A DNA stretch of 64,000 bases from Purshia tridentata (taxonomy: Eukaryota > Streptophyta > Magnoliopsida > Rosales > Rosaceae): NCBI GenBank assembly GCA_003254885.1, contig QANT01007503.1:20794-84793 (forward strand). The letters are read 5' to 3'. Under the pieces are notes generated by a model that saw only the letters and a program-made list of their open reading frames with translations, was not told the DNA's origin and ran no database searches. The translations under genes and the position numbers were made by a program. Shown one piece after another: positions 35,353 through 55,182 of the stretch (within the stretch, counting starts at the first letter, position 1; each line of letters starts with the position of its first letter).

Positions 35353-36692
35353 GGGCGTCGTTATGTGAGGTGGGGCTAGGGTTTTAGCTTTTGATTCAGT
35401 TGGGGGTTTTGAGGTGGCCGATGTCCCTTTCGGGTTTATGGTTTATGTTTATGTTTTTTTATTTTTTATTTTTTTAGTTGCTGAAAAATTTGTACTCAAT
35501 TTGATCCAACAGAAGTATCCACAAAGGCAAACTTCAACTTTCTGATTTACCAGAAAAAAAGAAAAAGAAAAAAAAAAGGCAAACTTCTTATTCACCAAAT
35601 AAGCTACATTATGAGAATAAATTTAGTTATGGTGTGTGTTAACATGAAAAACTTTATTGGCTGTGGTGAAGTTCTTGATGTTGAGCTTTGGGATTTATAT
35701 ACTGCCTCCTTATTATGGCTTTGGAGCTTTGGTCACAAGAAGATTGAAGCTGAGATAAATGTTGATTTTCAAAGTTTTTGGATAGTCTTATAGGGCATGT
35801 TATGTTCCATACAAAAATTAGTCAAAAGTGAATGGGAACTCTTCATTAGGGACAAAATAGTGGTGTTGATTGTTTGGCCAACTTGTAAAGGGTAAATTCT
35901 TGGTTTTTTATCTCATCTTCTCTTAGAGTATATAATGAATTTGGTCGCGGCATTACTTAATAATATAAATTAAGTTATAACATAAACATAGACAAACTAA
36001 ATATTTGTAATATTGAAATTTTTTGTTGACTGATATTTTTAACTGAGATAATACACATAATTTTTTATAATAGTTATGTCATTTTGTATAGTCTGTAATT
36101 TGATTTATTATATTTTAGTTAATGTTAATTATAATAGTATTTTAAAATAATTTATTGACTTATTTGTAATATTAAAAGTTTTTATTACTTTATTTGTAAT
36201 TAGCTCTTTAATATATCCTTATTCAAATTCCAAACCCACAGTCCCACACTATTATAATTTGACCTAAGTTTATTTCGACTACCTTTATTTATTAAGTTAA
36301 TTACTTTAACACATTTTGGCTTACTTTTTCTTATTTATAATTTCTTGTAAAAAATTATAGATTTATTCGACAATGTATTAACGAATATGCAAAAAGAGCT
36401 CGGTAATTAACGGCCAAAATAACACAAATATTTCAGCTAGCTAATATTAAATGCCCAAGACTGAATAACTCAGTAGTAAAAGATAATTCGAATAGTCTGG
36501 GCTTTATAATTTTCTAAGTTGTCTTCTAGTATAAAGGGCCTTATTTGAATTTGGGCCAACTGCAGTTTCTTTCTACGAATTTAAACCGCCTCACGGCCCA
36601 AGAAAAGCCAATTTCAAAGCTCTTCATCTTCATTTCTTACAACCAAAGCAACGAAAAACCACCTCCGGTCAGATTTCACCGTCGTCGATCAA
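35353..36692. promoter_or_regulatory. Divergent intergenic region between bL21m and NSF
   Basis: About 1.3 kb separate two divergent genes, so both promoters lie here. The sequence is very AT-rich with long T and A runs (35455-35480, 35560-35578). The last 100 bases before 36693 are more GC-balanced and likely NSF leader. No clear TATA box was picked out. Confidence 0.45.
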
Positions 36693-43770
<7,078 letters not shown>

Positions 43771-45204
43771 TTTGTATGCACTGACCTAGGATATGAATGA
43801 AAACCACAGAAATGACACTTGGATTGATTATTTATTCTTTCACATTGTTGTCTTTCAGATACCCCTCCCGCTTTACGTTTTAATTTTCCTTTTTTCTTTT
43901 TTCCTTTTCTGGGATCTGGTTCTTGAAGGGGTTTCAGTGTTTGGAACGCGAGTGCCTTCCCTTGTTGGGACTAATGATTAGTCCCAACCTTGGATTAGTG
44001 ACTAATCCTAGGTTGGGTTGAGTTGTATATTGAAAAAAGGTGCTGGTCCTTGCATTCCGTTGAGGTTTAGTGACTTCTAAGTGTTTTAGTATTAGAGTTT
44101 TGAGTGTCTTGTAGAGTTTTTTCAAGTGTGAGAATTGAAGAAAACAGAATTTTCTTCTGACTATTCATCATTTCAGCATAGTCGATTGTTGTTTTTATTG
44201 TTGCTACTGTTTTTGTTTTTAGGCTAAGATACTACCATTATTGATATACATATACACAATGTTTTCAATTGTTGAAGGCCAAGATTCTTATACATCGGAG
44301 GTTTCAAAACTTTTATAAGGAAAACCAAATTTTATCGGATAGTGTAGAACAGACGTCACTAATACGCATTTATCTTTTGATTAAGGCCTTTGCACACGTA
44401 AGTTGGTCTCTGCATCCACGTGTTAAAAGATTGTTTTTTATGTTATCTCTTTGATAAACCCCAGGATCTTCGTCACTGATCTTAGGTCACGCTTACAAAT
44501 AAAAAAATTAGAGAAAATGAATCAGAGTGATAAAGAATAAGTAAGAGAAGAAATTGGAGTGGGGAGAAATTAAAGTTGGAGGAGTTATTCTCGTTAAGAT
44601 GAAAGAGAATAAAAATGAAGTTGATTTCACTCCCGTGTTTACAAATAATCATGAATCAGGATAAAAACTGGTTTAACTATTAAAAAGTTGGAGTGTTGTT
44701 ACAAAAAAATTATTTTCTTAATGGGTATTCTAAAATTATTAAAAAAATTAGGGTTACTTTTGGTATGAATTAATTACTCCAGATGAAATAGGAGTCAATA
44801 TCATGTCTCTCTGGAAAAATGAAATCGGGAGAGTAATTCTTGATTTTGGAATAGGTGCCACTTATTTTTTGATTCCCTAATACAAGTAGTAAATACATAA
44901 TTTGAGAAAGTAAATTATAATAATGTTTTTTCCAAAGATGGCAAACACTAACCAGTAACAAGCAATGTGATATGAATTTATTTATTCTTATTGTTTGAAA
45001 AAAAAAATGTGAAACAATAGTGAAAGATCTTTTCTCTTGTGTACAGAGCCAAGCATGTTTGTTTTTCTTATTGAATTTTGAGGAAACCCGAAACGATAGC
45101 AAGATTAGATTCAGAAGATTCTCTCAATAATACGCCTCAATTGAAAAATAGGCATGACAGAAAACGTGTAATTCAGAATACCAAAAAAAAAATTAAAAAA
45201 ATGA

Positions 45205-45276
45205 GAGAAACGAGTTGAACAATATACATGTTTTACTTCAGAGAAACGAGTTTAACAATATACATGTTTTACTTCA
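45205..45276 (+). repeat. 36-bp tandem duplication
   Basis: gagaaacgagttgaacaata at 45205 repeats at 45241 with one change (gtttaac), and each copy goes on to tacatgttttacttca. The copies are adjacent. Confidence 0.9.
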
Positions 45277-45297
45277 CAGTTACGATTTATAGTAAAT

Positions 45298-45442
45298 AAT
45301 AGTTAATGAGTTTTTTTTTTTTTTAGGAAAACTTTTAAAAATAGATGAGACTAGTCAACGCAATTCATAAANAATAGTTCATGAGTTTTTTTTTTAGGAA
45401 AACTTTTAAAAATAGATGAGACTAGTCAACGCAATTCATAAG
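45298..45442 (+). repeat. About 72-bp tandem duplication with an N at the junction
   Basis: Two nearly identical copies (atagtt-atgag, T run, aggaaaacttttaaaaatag, atgagactagtcaacgcaat, tcata) are separated by the single N at 45372. They differ by one base near the start and in the T-run length. Confidence 0.9.
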
Positions 45443-46103
45443 CCAATCAGGCTTCTCTGTCTGTCCAAAATTGTTAGGGCGTGTGAGCAGGTAGATTACA
45501 TTATTGAGGATGGAGAACAAAAGTAATAACGTCATATCCTGCACAGTAGCTTCAGCAAGGATTCGCTTCACCTGTCACTTAAATCCAACCTAACTTTCAC
45601 CAGTACTCTTATAAGTCCCTTTCAATTCAAATGAATGTCCATATCATATTAGGGTTTTAAATAATTGTCTTTTTTATTCTAATAATCATAATTATTCATT
45701 TTAATTCACATTTTTCTTAATAATTATCTTTATCGAAAATTAAACAAATCATGACATTATGTAACAATTTGCTTGTCATTACGGTGATTATTGTGTTTTT
45801 GTTTCTTGAAGACATTGAAATTGTTTATTTGTTTAATCATAATTAAAGAACTAAATAATTATTTACCTACTTAACTAGAAGATTTTTTTCTAAACATTAT
45901 TCTTGAATATGAACCCAAAAAATAACAGCTTGAACCACTAATTAAATCACAAAATGAATTAATCTCCACTTAATATAGTTAGAGTGTTGATGAGACCTTG
46001 GCCACAAAAAGTGTTGATGAGACAAGACAAAGCATGCAGGAAAGGTTGCACTCTTGCAACATGCAACACGAATCTTGATCAAGTTTTTTTTTTTTGAGTG
46101 ATT

Positions 46104-46420
46104 ATATTTCCACTCACTTCTTATTTTCACACTCACATTTTAATAAAAATGAAAATAATAATTTTATATTTTTGTAAAATGACTTTTAAGGACTTGATTT
46201 TAAAAAAAATCAATTCTAACCATTCACTCTTTATTTACCCACTTCTTTATAAAGACTTAAAATATTTCCACTCACTTCTTATTTTCACACTCACATTTTA
46301 ATAAAAATGAAAATAATAATTTTATACTTTTGTAAAATGACTTTTAAGGACTTGATTTAAAAAAAAATCAATTCTAACCATTTACTCTTTATTTACCCAC
46401 TTCTTTATAAAGACTTAAAC
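46104..46420 (+). repeat. 158-bp tandem duplication
   Basis: Copy 1 (46104-46261) and copy 2 (46262-46420) both start atatttccactcacttctta and end ctttataaagacttaaa. Only a few substitutions and an A-run length difference separate them, so the duplication is recent. Confidence 0.93.
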
Positions 46421-47227
46421 TCCATAAATCCTATAATATTTTTCACTTATTTTCCCATATAATTAATCTTTTAATTTTACTGTTTTTTATTGATAGACAA
46501 TTAAAATGAACAATGGAGAAAACTTTCTTAATGCAAAGGTAAGCAAAAAAATTCAATTTATACGATGGTTTCAACTGCCAATTTTTATTTTTGGGGTAGA
46601 ACAACCACGCCATATTCCACCCTTGGGTGGAAGTGGAACCACCATGAAATTAAGATCCTACTTAAAAAATACAACGAATAATACTGATACTATTAACTCT
46701 TTACTAATTACTATATTCCTTTGACATGAAGAACTGCTTGCACCTTTGCAAGATTTAGATAGCTCACATAGTCGCCATAGCATGGATCATGACCATTAAT
46801 TAACATGCATATATATATATATATCATGAGATTAAATTAAATAATTTTGTTATTTCTTTTTAGAATGAGCCGGACTACTTTGTTAAAATCATCTTAATTA
46901 ATTAATTAGTACCTTACAAAATTAGTTGGGAGAAGATAAGGATTGTTATTGATCAGTGATTTTGGAAGAAAAAAATTATTAAAAAAGATAGGTGAGTGAG
47001 ATAATATATAATTAAAGGGTGTGAAGAGAGTTTAGTGAATATGTGTTTGAGTTGGTATATATATTAAAGGGTATTATGGAAATAATAAAAGGTGAGGAGT
47101 GTTTTTATATTTTTTAAAATTTAATAAGGGGTGTAAAAATAAGGTGAGTGAGAAAATAGGACAAGGGGTGGAAATATAAGCACTTTTTTTTATTTGTGGC
47201 CAATTTATCTTTATTATCAATTATTAA

Positions 47228-47260
47228 CACGTGCGGACCATTACACTCTTTCTCTATAAA
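47228..47260 (+). promoter_or_regulatory. Lipoxygenase core promoter: G-box and TATA box
   Basis: CACGTG at 47228-47233 is a perfect G-box, a site bound by MYC2-type factors in jasmonate-responsive promoters. TATAAA at 47255-47260 lies 99 bases before the ATG. The spacing is good for a functional core promoter; jasmonate control is inferred from the family. Confidence 0.6.
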
Positions 47261-47358
47261 TTGTTGCAGGCTTATAGCAATTAAACTCAAACAAAATCCA
47301 CAGGCGCAGTTAAAGAAATACCACCAAAAGAGAAACATACATAAACACAAATATAAAA

Positions 47359-50300
47359 ATGGCAAATACTATGGCATTGCCCCTTTCAAAGCCAACATGC
47401 TTTCATTCTAAGCTTTCTTCCTCACCCATTTTCTTTTTTTCAACAAAGAGATCAAGATTCCAAGTACATAGGAAAAAGAAGGTGGCAACAACAACACTAG
47501 AACTGATTAATAATGCCGCTACTCTCACTGCAGACATGGTAGCGTCTGCTGTTGCTGCTGAGAAGCCTGCAGTAGTGACATTGCAGCTCACAGCGCTAGT
47601 GACTTTAAGGAAAAGTGATCAGAAACCAAATATGAAACACATGGTGCTTCATTGGTTTGGCGATTCTGATAATCAAAAAGGTGTTGTCCTGCAGCTTGTT
47701 AGCACTCAAATTGACCCAAGTAAGCTGCTTAATTCGTTATTTTTATTTTCGTTCCTTGGTGTATTTCTTATATTATGTTGTCATATTGTGGTCAAGTCGT
47801 AATTTCATACAATATATTTATGAATTTTTGTTGTTTTAACTTCTAATCATCCCTTTAATTTCCTCTTAAACTTGCATATGTACGTTTACACAATAAAGAG
47901 GGAATGAAGCCGATGGTGAGCGAGGAAGCTATATTGGATTGGACCAAGAATGCAAAAACAGGTAGTAGTAGTGATGAGAAGAGCAGTACTACAACTACAT
48001 ACCAGGTTAAATTTAAGGTGGATTCAAAATTTGGGATGCCAGGAGCCATCAAAGTGATCAACAACTATGACACCGAGTTCTATTTGGATACCATCAACAT
48101 TGAAGGCATTGTTCATTTTGCCTGCAACTCTTGGGTTCAGCCAGAGAAGGCTTGTTCTGAAAAAAGAATATTCTTCTCTACTAAGGTGCATATGAATATA
48201 CATATATGTACCTTGCATATAATTAATGTAATGGGTGACATGATCACTTCAAATTTTGCAGGCCTACTTACCCAGTGAGACACCAGCAGGGCTGGAAGAG
48301 CTAAGAGAAATGGAGCTAAGGCAGCTGAGGGGTGATGGCAGTGGACTTAGAGTGGCATCTGATAGAATATATGACTATGACACCTACAATGACATTGGAA
48401 ATCCAGATAAGGGAATTGAATACACAAGACCCATACTTGGAGGCAACAACAACCCACACCCTAGACGCTGCCGAACCGGACGCTCACCAACCAAAACAGG
48501 TGACTGAATCGATCACCTCGATATCAACAATGCTAGACAGACCACATTTTTAATGATTTACTACTTGTCAATTATTAATCGGTCATAATTATTGATACAA
48601 TATATGTAGATGTGGTCAAAATGAGATACAAGGATTCAATTGGGTATTAATATATGCATATTGATGATGATGCAACAGATGAGAACATGGAGTCACCAGT
48701 AGATGAATCGACGACAATTTACGTGCCTAGAGATGAAGAGTTTGAGGAGTCCAAGAGTGAAGCTCTTGATCTTGGAAAGTTGAAGGGTATTCTCCGGCAT
48801 ATGATTCCAACACTTAAAAGTATTGCCAAGGATAGAAATGCTCTCAAGGGGTATTCAGACATCAATGGTTTGTACAGAGACATGTCCTTGCCTGAAATGA
48901 ATAAGAAGCAGACACAACAAATGAGGCTTCCCTTGCCAAAGATTTTGAACAAAGTCCAAGAATTCCTCAAATTTGACCCTCCAAAATTAAAAACAAGTAA
49001 GCACCATCTATATTATTAAAAGAAGCAATATATTTATCTAAAATATATATTAATTAGTACTCAATCTCAGGGGATACATATTGTTTGCCGGATGACGAAT
49101 TTGGGCGTCAAGTAGTTGCAGGCATAAACCCTCTAAGCGTAGAAAGGCTCACAGTTTTCCCACCTTTAAGCAAACTGGACCCCTCCATCTATGGACCACA
49201 AGAGTCGGCACTCAAGGAGGAACACATAGTAGGCCATCTCAATGGCATGTCCGTACAACAGGTATATATATATATATGAATATGATTATTATAGTAGAAA
49301 ATATATAAGATTTAATTTGAGGCTGTCACTTTATTTTCAGGCTTTAGAAGAAAACAAGCTCTTCATACTAGACTACCATGACATCTTCCTTCCATTTCTA
49401 AACCAAATCAATGCTTTGGAAGACAGAAAATGTTATGCAACGCGCACAATTCTGTTGTTGACCTCATTGGGAACTTTAAAGCCCATTGCTATTGAGCTCA
49501 GTACTTCTCCTCCAAACAACCTTGATCATCATTCACCATCCAACCGGGTTCTTACGCCTCCGGTTGATGCTACAACAAATTGGCTTTGGCAACTGGGCAA
49601 AGCCCATGTATGCTCCAACGATGCCGGTGTTCATCAACTCGTTCATCATTGGTATATATGCACATGCCAAAATATGCCATGTCTCTAGCTCTAAATTTGA
49701 GATCAATCTCATTCAACAAATATATATTAACTAATTAATTACATGCATGGTTGAATTGAAACAGGTTACGTACCCACGCCTGCATTGAACCACTTATAAT
49801 AGCAGCCCATCGGCATTTGAGTGTGATGCACCCTATCCACAAGCTTCTGAGTCCTCACATGCGCTACACCTTGAAGGTCAATGCAATGGCTCGTCAGGAA
49901 CTCATCAATGCTGGAGGCACAATCGAATCTAACTTCACTCCTGCCAAATATTGTATGGAGTTCAGTTGTGCTGCTTATCGAGATTGGTGGCGCTTCGACC
50001 TTGAAGCCCTTCCTGCAGATCTCATTCGAAGGTTTCATTCAAATAATTACTTCCACCTTATTTGTTAGCTCATTTCCAAACAACTTAAATGTTAATATTA
50101 ATTAACTCCATTTTCACTTCTACAAAGAGGAATAGCGGTACCAGACCCGACTCAACCCCATGGGCTAAGACTACTGATCCAAGACTACCCATATGCAGCT
50201 GATGGACTCCTCATATGGTCGGCAATTGAGACACTGGTTCGGACCTATGTCAATTACTACTATCCACACCCAAGTGTGGTCCAATCCGATCCAGAACTCC

Positions 50301-50884
50301 AATCATGGTACAGCGAGTCAATCAATTTGGGCCACGCAGATCTCTGCAATGCTACCTGGTGGCCCAAACTCTCCACCCCAGATGACCTCACCTCCATTCT
50401 CACCACCATCATTTGGCTCACTTCAGCGCAGCACGCTGCGCTCAACTTTGGGCAGTACCCGTATGGCGGGTACGTCCCGACCCGGCCGCCACACATGCGG
50501 AGACTCATACCCGACGAGCACGATCCAGAGTATGCCAATTTCATTAGTGACCCTCAAAAATACTTCGTGTCATCATTGCCGAGTTTATTCGAATCAACCA
50601 AGTACATGGCTGTGATCGATATCATCTCAGCGCACTCGCCGGACGAGGAGTACATTGGGGAGAGAAAAGACATTTCGACGTGGTCAGCTGAACCGGTGAT
50701 TGTAGAGGCGTTTTATAGATTTTCAGTGGAGATGAAGAGGATCGAGAAGGAGATCGAACGAAGAAATGGCAATTCGAACCTTCGGAACAGATGTGGGGCT
50801 GGGGTTTCGCCATACGAGCTGCTCATGCCAAGCTCAGAGCCTGGGGTTACATGCAGAGGAGTGCCCAATAGTATAACAGTCTGA
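47359..50884 (+). CDS. Linoleate 13S-lipoxygenase, plastid (LOX2-like)
   Basis: This non-heme iron dioxygenase adds oxygen to linolenic or linoleic acid at C13, the first step toward jasmonates and green-leaf volatiles. Eight exons join in frame to 909 aa: 47359-47719, 47899-48185, 48262-48499, 48679-48996, 49071-49261, 49341-49651, 49765-50031 and 50128-50884. Residues 1-45 are Ser/Lys/Arg-rich like a chloroplast transit peptide. The PLAT domain spans about 70-215, then the catalytic domain. Iron ligands fit His563 and His568 (HQLVHH), His760 and Asn764 ([16 protein letters not shown]). The last residue, whose carboxylate is the fifth ligand, is Val909 (PNSITV) instead of the usual Ile. The first His region reads [16 protein letters not shown], where most 13-LOX have SHW, so His replaces Ser next to the second ligand. 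A decayed copy follows. Confidence 0.93.
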
Positions 50885-51029
50885 GAATAATATTAACATG
50901 CTCCATGCATATTTAATTAACATGCTAACCTTTGTACTACTATACATGTAAGTTGATATGTTAAATTGTTAATCTATGAAACGCTTCAAAAACAAATAGT
51001 TGAATTTTTTTCTTTTTATTTATTATAAG

Positions 51030-52004
51030 TGTTCGAGGAGTCCAATAAAGAGAGAAGCTGTTGTTCTTGGAAAGTTGAAGGGAATTCTCCGGCACATCTT
51101 TCCTACACTTAAAACCATTGGCACTTATACTCAGACAACAATGATCTGTATAGAGACATTTCTTTACTTACAACCAAAACCCAGCTCGGAACAACTCTAT
51201 TGAACCTTCCGTTGAACAATGTCGAGGAATTTCTCAAATTTGATCCTCCAAAATTAATCTCTGGTAAGCATCATATATCCTAATTAATTAACAGAACGGC
51301 CTGATATGAAACCGTGAGGCCATGAATTTTTCTAAAATCTCACTCCAATTTGGTGTATATCAGTATGTTCACGCTGAGAATGTTAAGTCTTGCATAATAG
51401 AGTATGTATAACTGAATAAATTCTGAAATGTTTGAAACGTCCTGAAAAGTGATCAATTGCTTATGGACTTCATTTTCACTTCTACACAGAGGAAGAGCAG
51501 TACCAGACCCGACTCAAGACCATGGGCTAAGACTACTGATTGAGGACTACCCTTATGCCACAGAGGACTCCTCATATGGTCAGCAATTGAGACATTGGTT
51601 CCGACCTATGTCAATTACTACTACCCTGATGCAAGTGTGGTTCATTTTGATACAGAGAAATACTTCCTATAATCGTTGCCAAGTACATGGCTGTAATAGA
51701 CATCACTTCAGCACACTCACCTGATGAGGAGTATACTGAGGTGAGAAAAGACATGTCAACCTGGTCAGCTGACACACTGATTACTGAGGCATTCTACAGA
51801 TTTTCATTGGAGATGAGGAGGATTGAAAACGAGATTGAACGAAGAAATGCCAATCCAAACCTTCGGAACAGATGTGGGACTGGGGTTTCACCGTACGAGC
51901 TGCTCATGCCAAGCTCAGAACCTGGAGTTACAAGCAGAGGAGTGCCCAATAGTATATCAATCCTAGGTTTGAAACAAAAGTTGGCTCTAGAAAGGACTTC
52001 CTAA
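51030..52004 (+). pseudogene. Decayed lipoxygenase fragment, tandem copy
   Basis: This is a broken duplicate of the gene just upstream. 51030-51262 matches part of exon 4 ([21 protein letters not shown]) with deletions and a lost frame, and keeps the gtaagcatc donor. 51491-52004 matches exon 8 (GRAVPDPTQDHGLRLLIEDYPY...), with a one-base deletion near 51560 and an internal deletion of about 250 bases near 51655 that removes the HAALN iron-ligand region. The final part ([20 protein letters not shown], then PNSIS) is open, but the stop after the C-terminal Ile is lost and the frame runs on 17 or so residues. Exons 1-3 and 5-7 are absent. It cannot make an active enzyme. Confidence 0.9.
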
Positions 52005-52944
52005 ACGGGATTCATCCTGCTAATACCAACACAAACCTCAGCAAACACCAAAACTCTCTGCTCATATAGTCTAGCGTAGGTAGGCAAAGCAAATTGGCTG
52101 ATGATCCAAAGCCAAATATGGTCCCACACCATACATATTTTCACTATTTTATTCTGATAAGTATTTTCTTTTGACTCTAGATGCAAGTAAGAAGGACCAA
52201 TGCTATTTGCAGAAACTTGTTTAAAATCAACACGAATGAACAGAACAGTAACCCAAATGAGAGCACGACTTCATGGGGATGCGTTTTATTCAAAAAAAGT
52301 AAGTAAAATAAAGGGCGTTTAGGTAATGAGAATAATGAGAATAGGCAGGATGATACATTGTTGATCAAATACAAGAGATTAACAACTCCCCAGATCGAAC
52401 AGCAAAGTCAAAGTGAAATATTCAAAACTGGAATTCTAGCAGTTGAATACACCCTTTTATGAGAAGAAGCAGATTTGCAATTGCAAATGGCACAATCTCA
52501 ACAAAACCATAATGCTACCATAGCCATACAGAAACAATCACAATTATATACTTGCCTGAGAAAGGAAAATCCACCACTTAAAAACCCCTTCAAATTCCAA
52601 CTCAATTGCCTATCTTCAAGAGTCCACACAAACACTTCAAGCCCTCAACAAGTGCTTATAAACTATAAAAGCCACCATGTTATTATTCATGCTTTAATAA
52701 AAACAAGAAAATAGAGATTAACATTCCACTAACATGCAAGTAAACCCGTAAAATTTCATTTCATTTCATTTTTTTTTTTTACAGGAAAGAACACTGAAAC
52801 CTAATTCGAGTTTACAGGCAGCCATACTAATTAATCACAAGCTGCCCAATTTCGATAGTTTCTCAACAATCAACATACACCCATCAACAATCCACAAACC
52901 CAATAATAGAAAACAAGCCGTAAATAACGATGAAGGAGAGGGGC
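52005..52944. other. Intergenic, 3' region of small membrane protein gene
   Basis: No coding signal. The part from about 52440 is probably the 3' UTR of the minus-strand gene at 52945. An A/T-rich run (catttcatttcatttttt) lies at 52757-52780. Confidence 0.4.
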
Positions 52945-53385
52945 TTAATCGTACTTTTCCCTCCAAGAGAAAACAAGAAAGAAAACCCAGGAGAGAGCCA
53001 ATACCACATCGCCAACCGTCTGCCTGAGCCAATCCCAAGCGAGGTCCTCCACCCTCCGCTCGAAGTAACACCTCCACAGCGCCATGAAAACATGGAGGAC
53101 CGTGCACCCTTTGGCGAAGAAGCTCTGGAACTCACGGTCCCTCACGAACGAGACCATCAGCAGCAGGAACCCGATCGCGAACAGGAGCAACCCGGAGAAC
53201 GAGTCGGAGGTCCGAATCAGGAGCTGGTCGTGCGGCGTGGACCCTAGCAGCTTGTTTGCGGTCTCCATCCCGTGCCCGAAGGTGTAGATTTCCTTCATGT
53301 AGAACATCATCAGGGCCCCGCTGGTTAGGGCGATCATAGAGTGGAGGAGGCAGATCACGAAGAAAGCTGATGACGATGATGACAT
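52945..53385 (-). CDS. Small conserved plant membrane protein, unknown function
   Basis: An intronless frame of 146 aa on the minus strand. It has four hydrophobic segments: near residues 8-30 (FFVICLLHSMIALTSGALMM), 62-82 (FSGLLLFAIGFLLLMVSFV), 92-108 and 124-141 (VGDVVLALSWVFFLVFSW). It ends in WREKYD. The conserved loop phrase LLGSTPHDQLLIRTSDSFSG lies between helices one and two. I recall close homologues across land plants, but none with a known function. Higher GC content than the flanking DNA supports a real gene. Four helices and its size would fit a small channel, scaffold or ER membrane subunit, but nothing in the sequence decides this. Confidence 0.8.
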   Translation of the reverse strand: MSSSSSAFFVICLLHSMIALTSGALMMFYMKEIYTFGHGMETANKLLGSTPHDQLLIRTSDSFSGLLLFAIGFLLLMVSFVRDREFQSFFAKGCTVLHVFMALWRCYFERRVEDLAWDWLRQTVGDVVLALSWVFFLVFSWREKYD

Positions 53386-55182
53386 TGATCGACGGGACGG
53401 CTCTAATTAATCTTCGCGGTTTATAGGTACCGTAGGCATGGCTTTAGGGTAGCAAAACCCTACACCTTGTTTGCTAATAATCAGAACATTGAGAAGAAGA
53501 AGATGATCTTCAAAAAAATGACTTCTTTTCTTTTTTTTTTCTCTCCCGTTTTTTAATTCAGGGGATTTTCATCTTCTCGATTTTATTTTTTGGTTGTTTG
53601 ACGGTGAGATTCTGGATAAGGATTCAGTGGGACCCAAAGGTCGTCAATCGTCAGACATGCATTGGACTCATTTTTCTTTAGGCTGGACACGTGGCAAAAT
53701 CCTTGTGGTGCCGACTGATTCCAATGGAAGTACAAATTCAAACTTTTGATTTTAATATCTCTCGTAGTCATTTTTCTTTAGGGTGGACTCGTGGCCCAAT
53801 CCTTGTAGTGCCGACTGATTCCAATGGGAGTACAATTTTTTATTTTAATATCTCTCGCAATCGAACTGATAATCACTAGAGAATAAACTCACGATCTGAT
53901 CCACTAAACAACCTTACTGAATTGGATACAATTTCTCTCCAGCTAAATTTATGCAAAAAAGTTAGAAATTTATTTTAGCTAACTACTTTTAAAATTTTAC
54001 ATTAGCAATGTTCTCTTTTCTGACTAACATGAATATTTTATTATTTTTTAAAATTTAATATTATACTGATGTGAGATAAATTTTTATTGTTGCATTTAAA
54101 TTATTTAAAATATTTTTAAGTGTGGTTGCGTTGGCTATTTTCTCTCTCCTCTAGCTAACCGAATAGGTAGTCTGTTGGAGAACGATTTTGGAAGGAAATA
54201 AGTTAATATAGGTAGGGAAGAGGAGATATAAGAATTGTGAGTTTCTTATCAAATGGATATCCAAATTTCACAAAAATGATAATTTTGCATTCAAGTGAGA
54301 TTCCATTTTCATGTCCCAATTTTAACTTTATAACGGAAACGATTGATTAAAAACAGTTTAAACAAACAAGGCGCTCTCAGTTATATTGGAATTTGATGCA
54401 TTTGTAGTGGGAAAAGAAGAGGGCCAATCAAACACTTTGATTTTATTTCTTTATTATTATTTTTGGTTGACCGAAGTTAGAAGGCAAAAGTTTTGCCTTT
54501 AAGGTTCTACAAGATTGAGGACTTTAAGGAAAAGTCCTAATCAACTTTCATTGATTGAGTACTACTTGCTTGGTTGCTGCCCATCTCAGCTTCTTGGTGT
54601 CAGCATCATTGACATTGTTTCAGCTTCAGCTCTATGAAACATGTCTGAAAAGCAAAAGCCTTGACTGGGCATTTGTGGTTTATGTATGCCCAAGGGTACT
54701 TGAGCTGCACATGCTTCATTTATTTCAAAAGCCAAGAGAAACATGGAACTGATTCAACTGAAGCTTATTTTAGCTAATGGACAATTCGAAATTAGAAGCA
54801 AGGAAATAAGTGAAAAGCTGATGCATTCAGTAACTTTGCGCAAACTTTATTCATTTTCAAATGAAGGGACATGAGTATATATAGCTATTATATAATTGGG
54901 TCCGGATACAGTGTTGCTGTGATAATGGAATAACAAAATGGACTACCACACATAGGATGGTTTGGTAGCAACCCACATTATAATTATTGGAAATTATACT
55001 TTTATATATACAACAAAAAATGAGTAAAATTGACAATTCCAAAGGTAAAAAGAATGGGCGACGGCGTTCCATGTTGAAGCAGAACTAAAACGACTCATCT
55101 TGCACAAATCCTCCAGCCCAATCATGATTGATTGTTGAAAGGGGGAGGTTAAAGAATGACATAATACGCCCGAACAAAACTT
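53386..55182. other. Intergenic region
   Basis: The first 100 bases are promoter and leader of the small membrane protein gene. The rest is AT-rich and includes a 100-bp tandem duplication. No other gene is visible; DNA from about 54850 may be 3' UTR of the DUF616 gene. Confidence 0.45.
53668..53863 (+). repeat. 100-bp tandem duplication
   Basis: Copy 1 starts at 53668 and copy 2 at 53768, both with tcatttttctttagg then tggac-cgtggc, aatccttgt-gtgccgactg, attccaatgg-agtac and ttttaatatctctcg. Identity is about 85-90 percent by eye. Confidence 0.9.

Larger units (their letters stand above)
43771..47200. other. Repeat-rich intergenic region
   Basis: The first few hundred bases are NSF 3' UTR. 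The rest is AT-rich, with several local tandem duplications listed separately and a (TA)n run near 46810-46825. No gene is visible. Confidence 0.5.
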
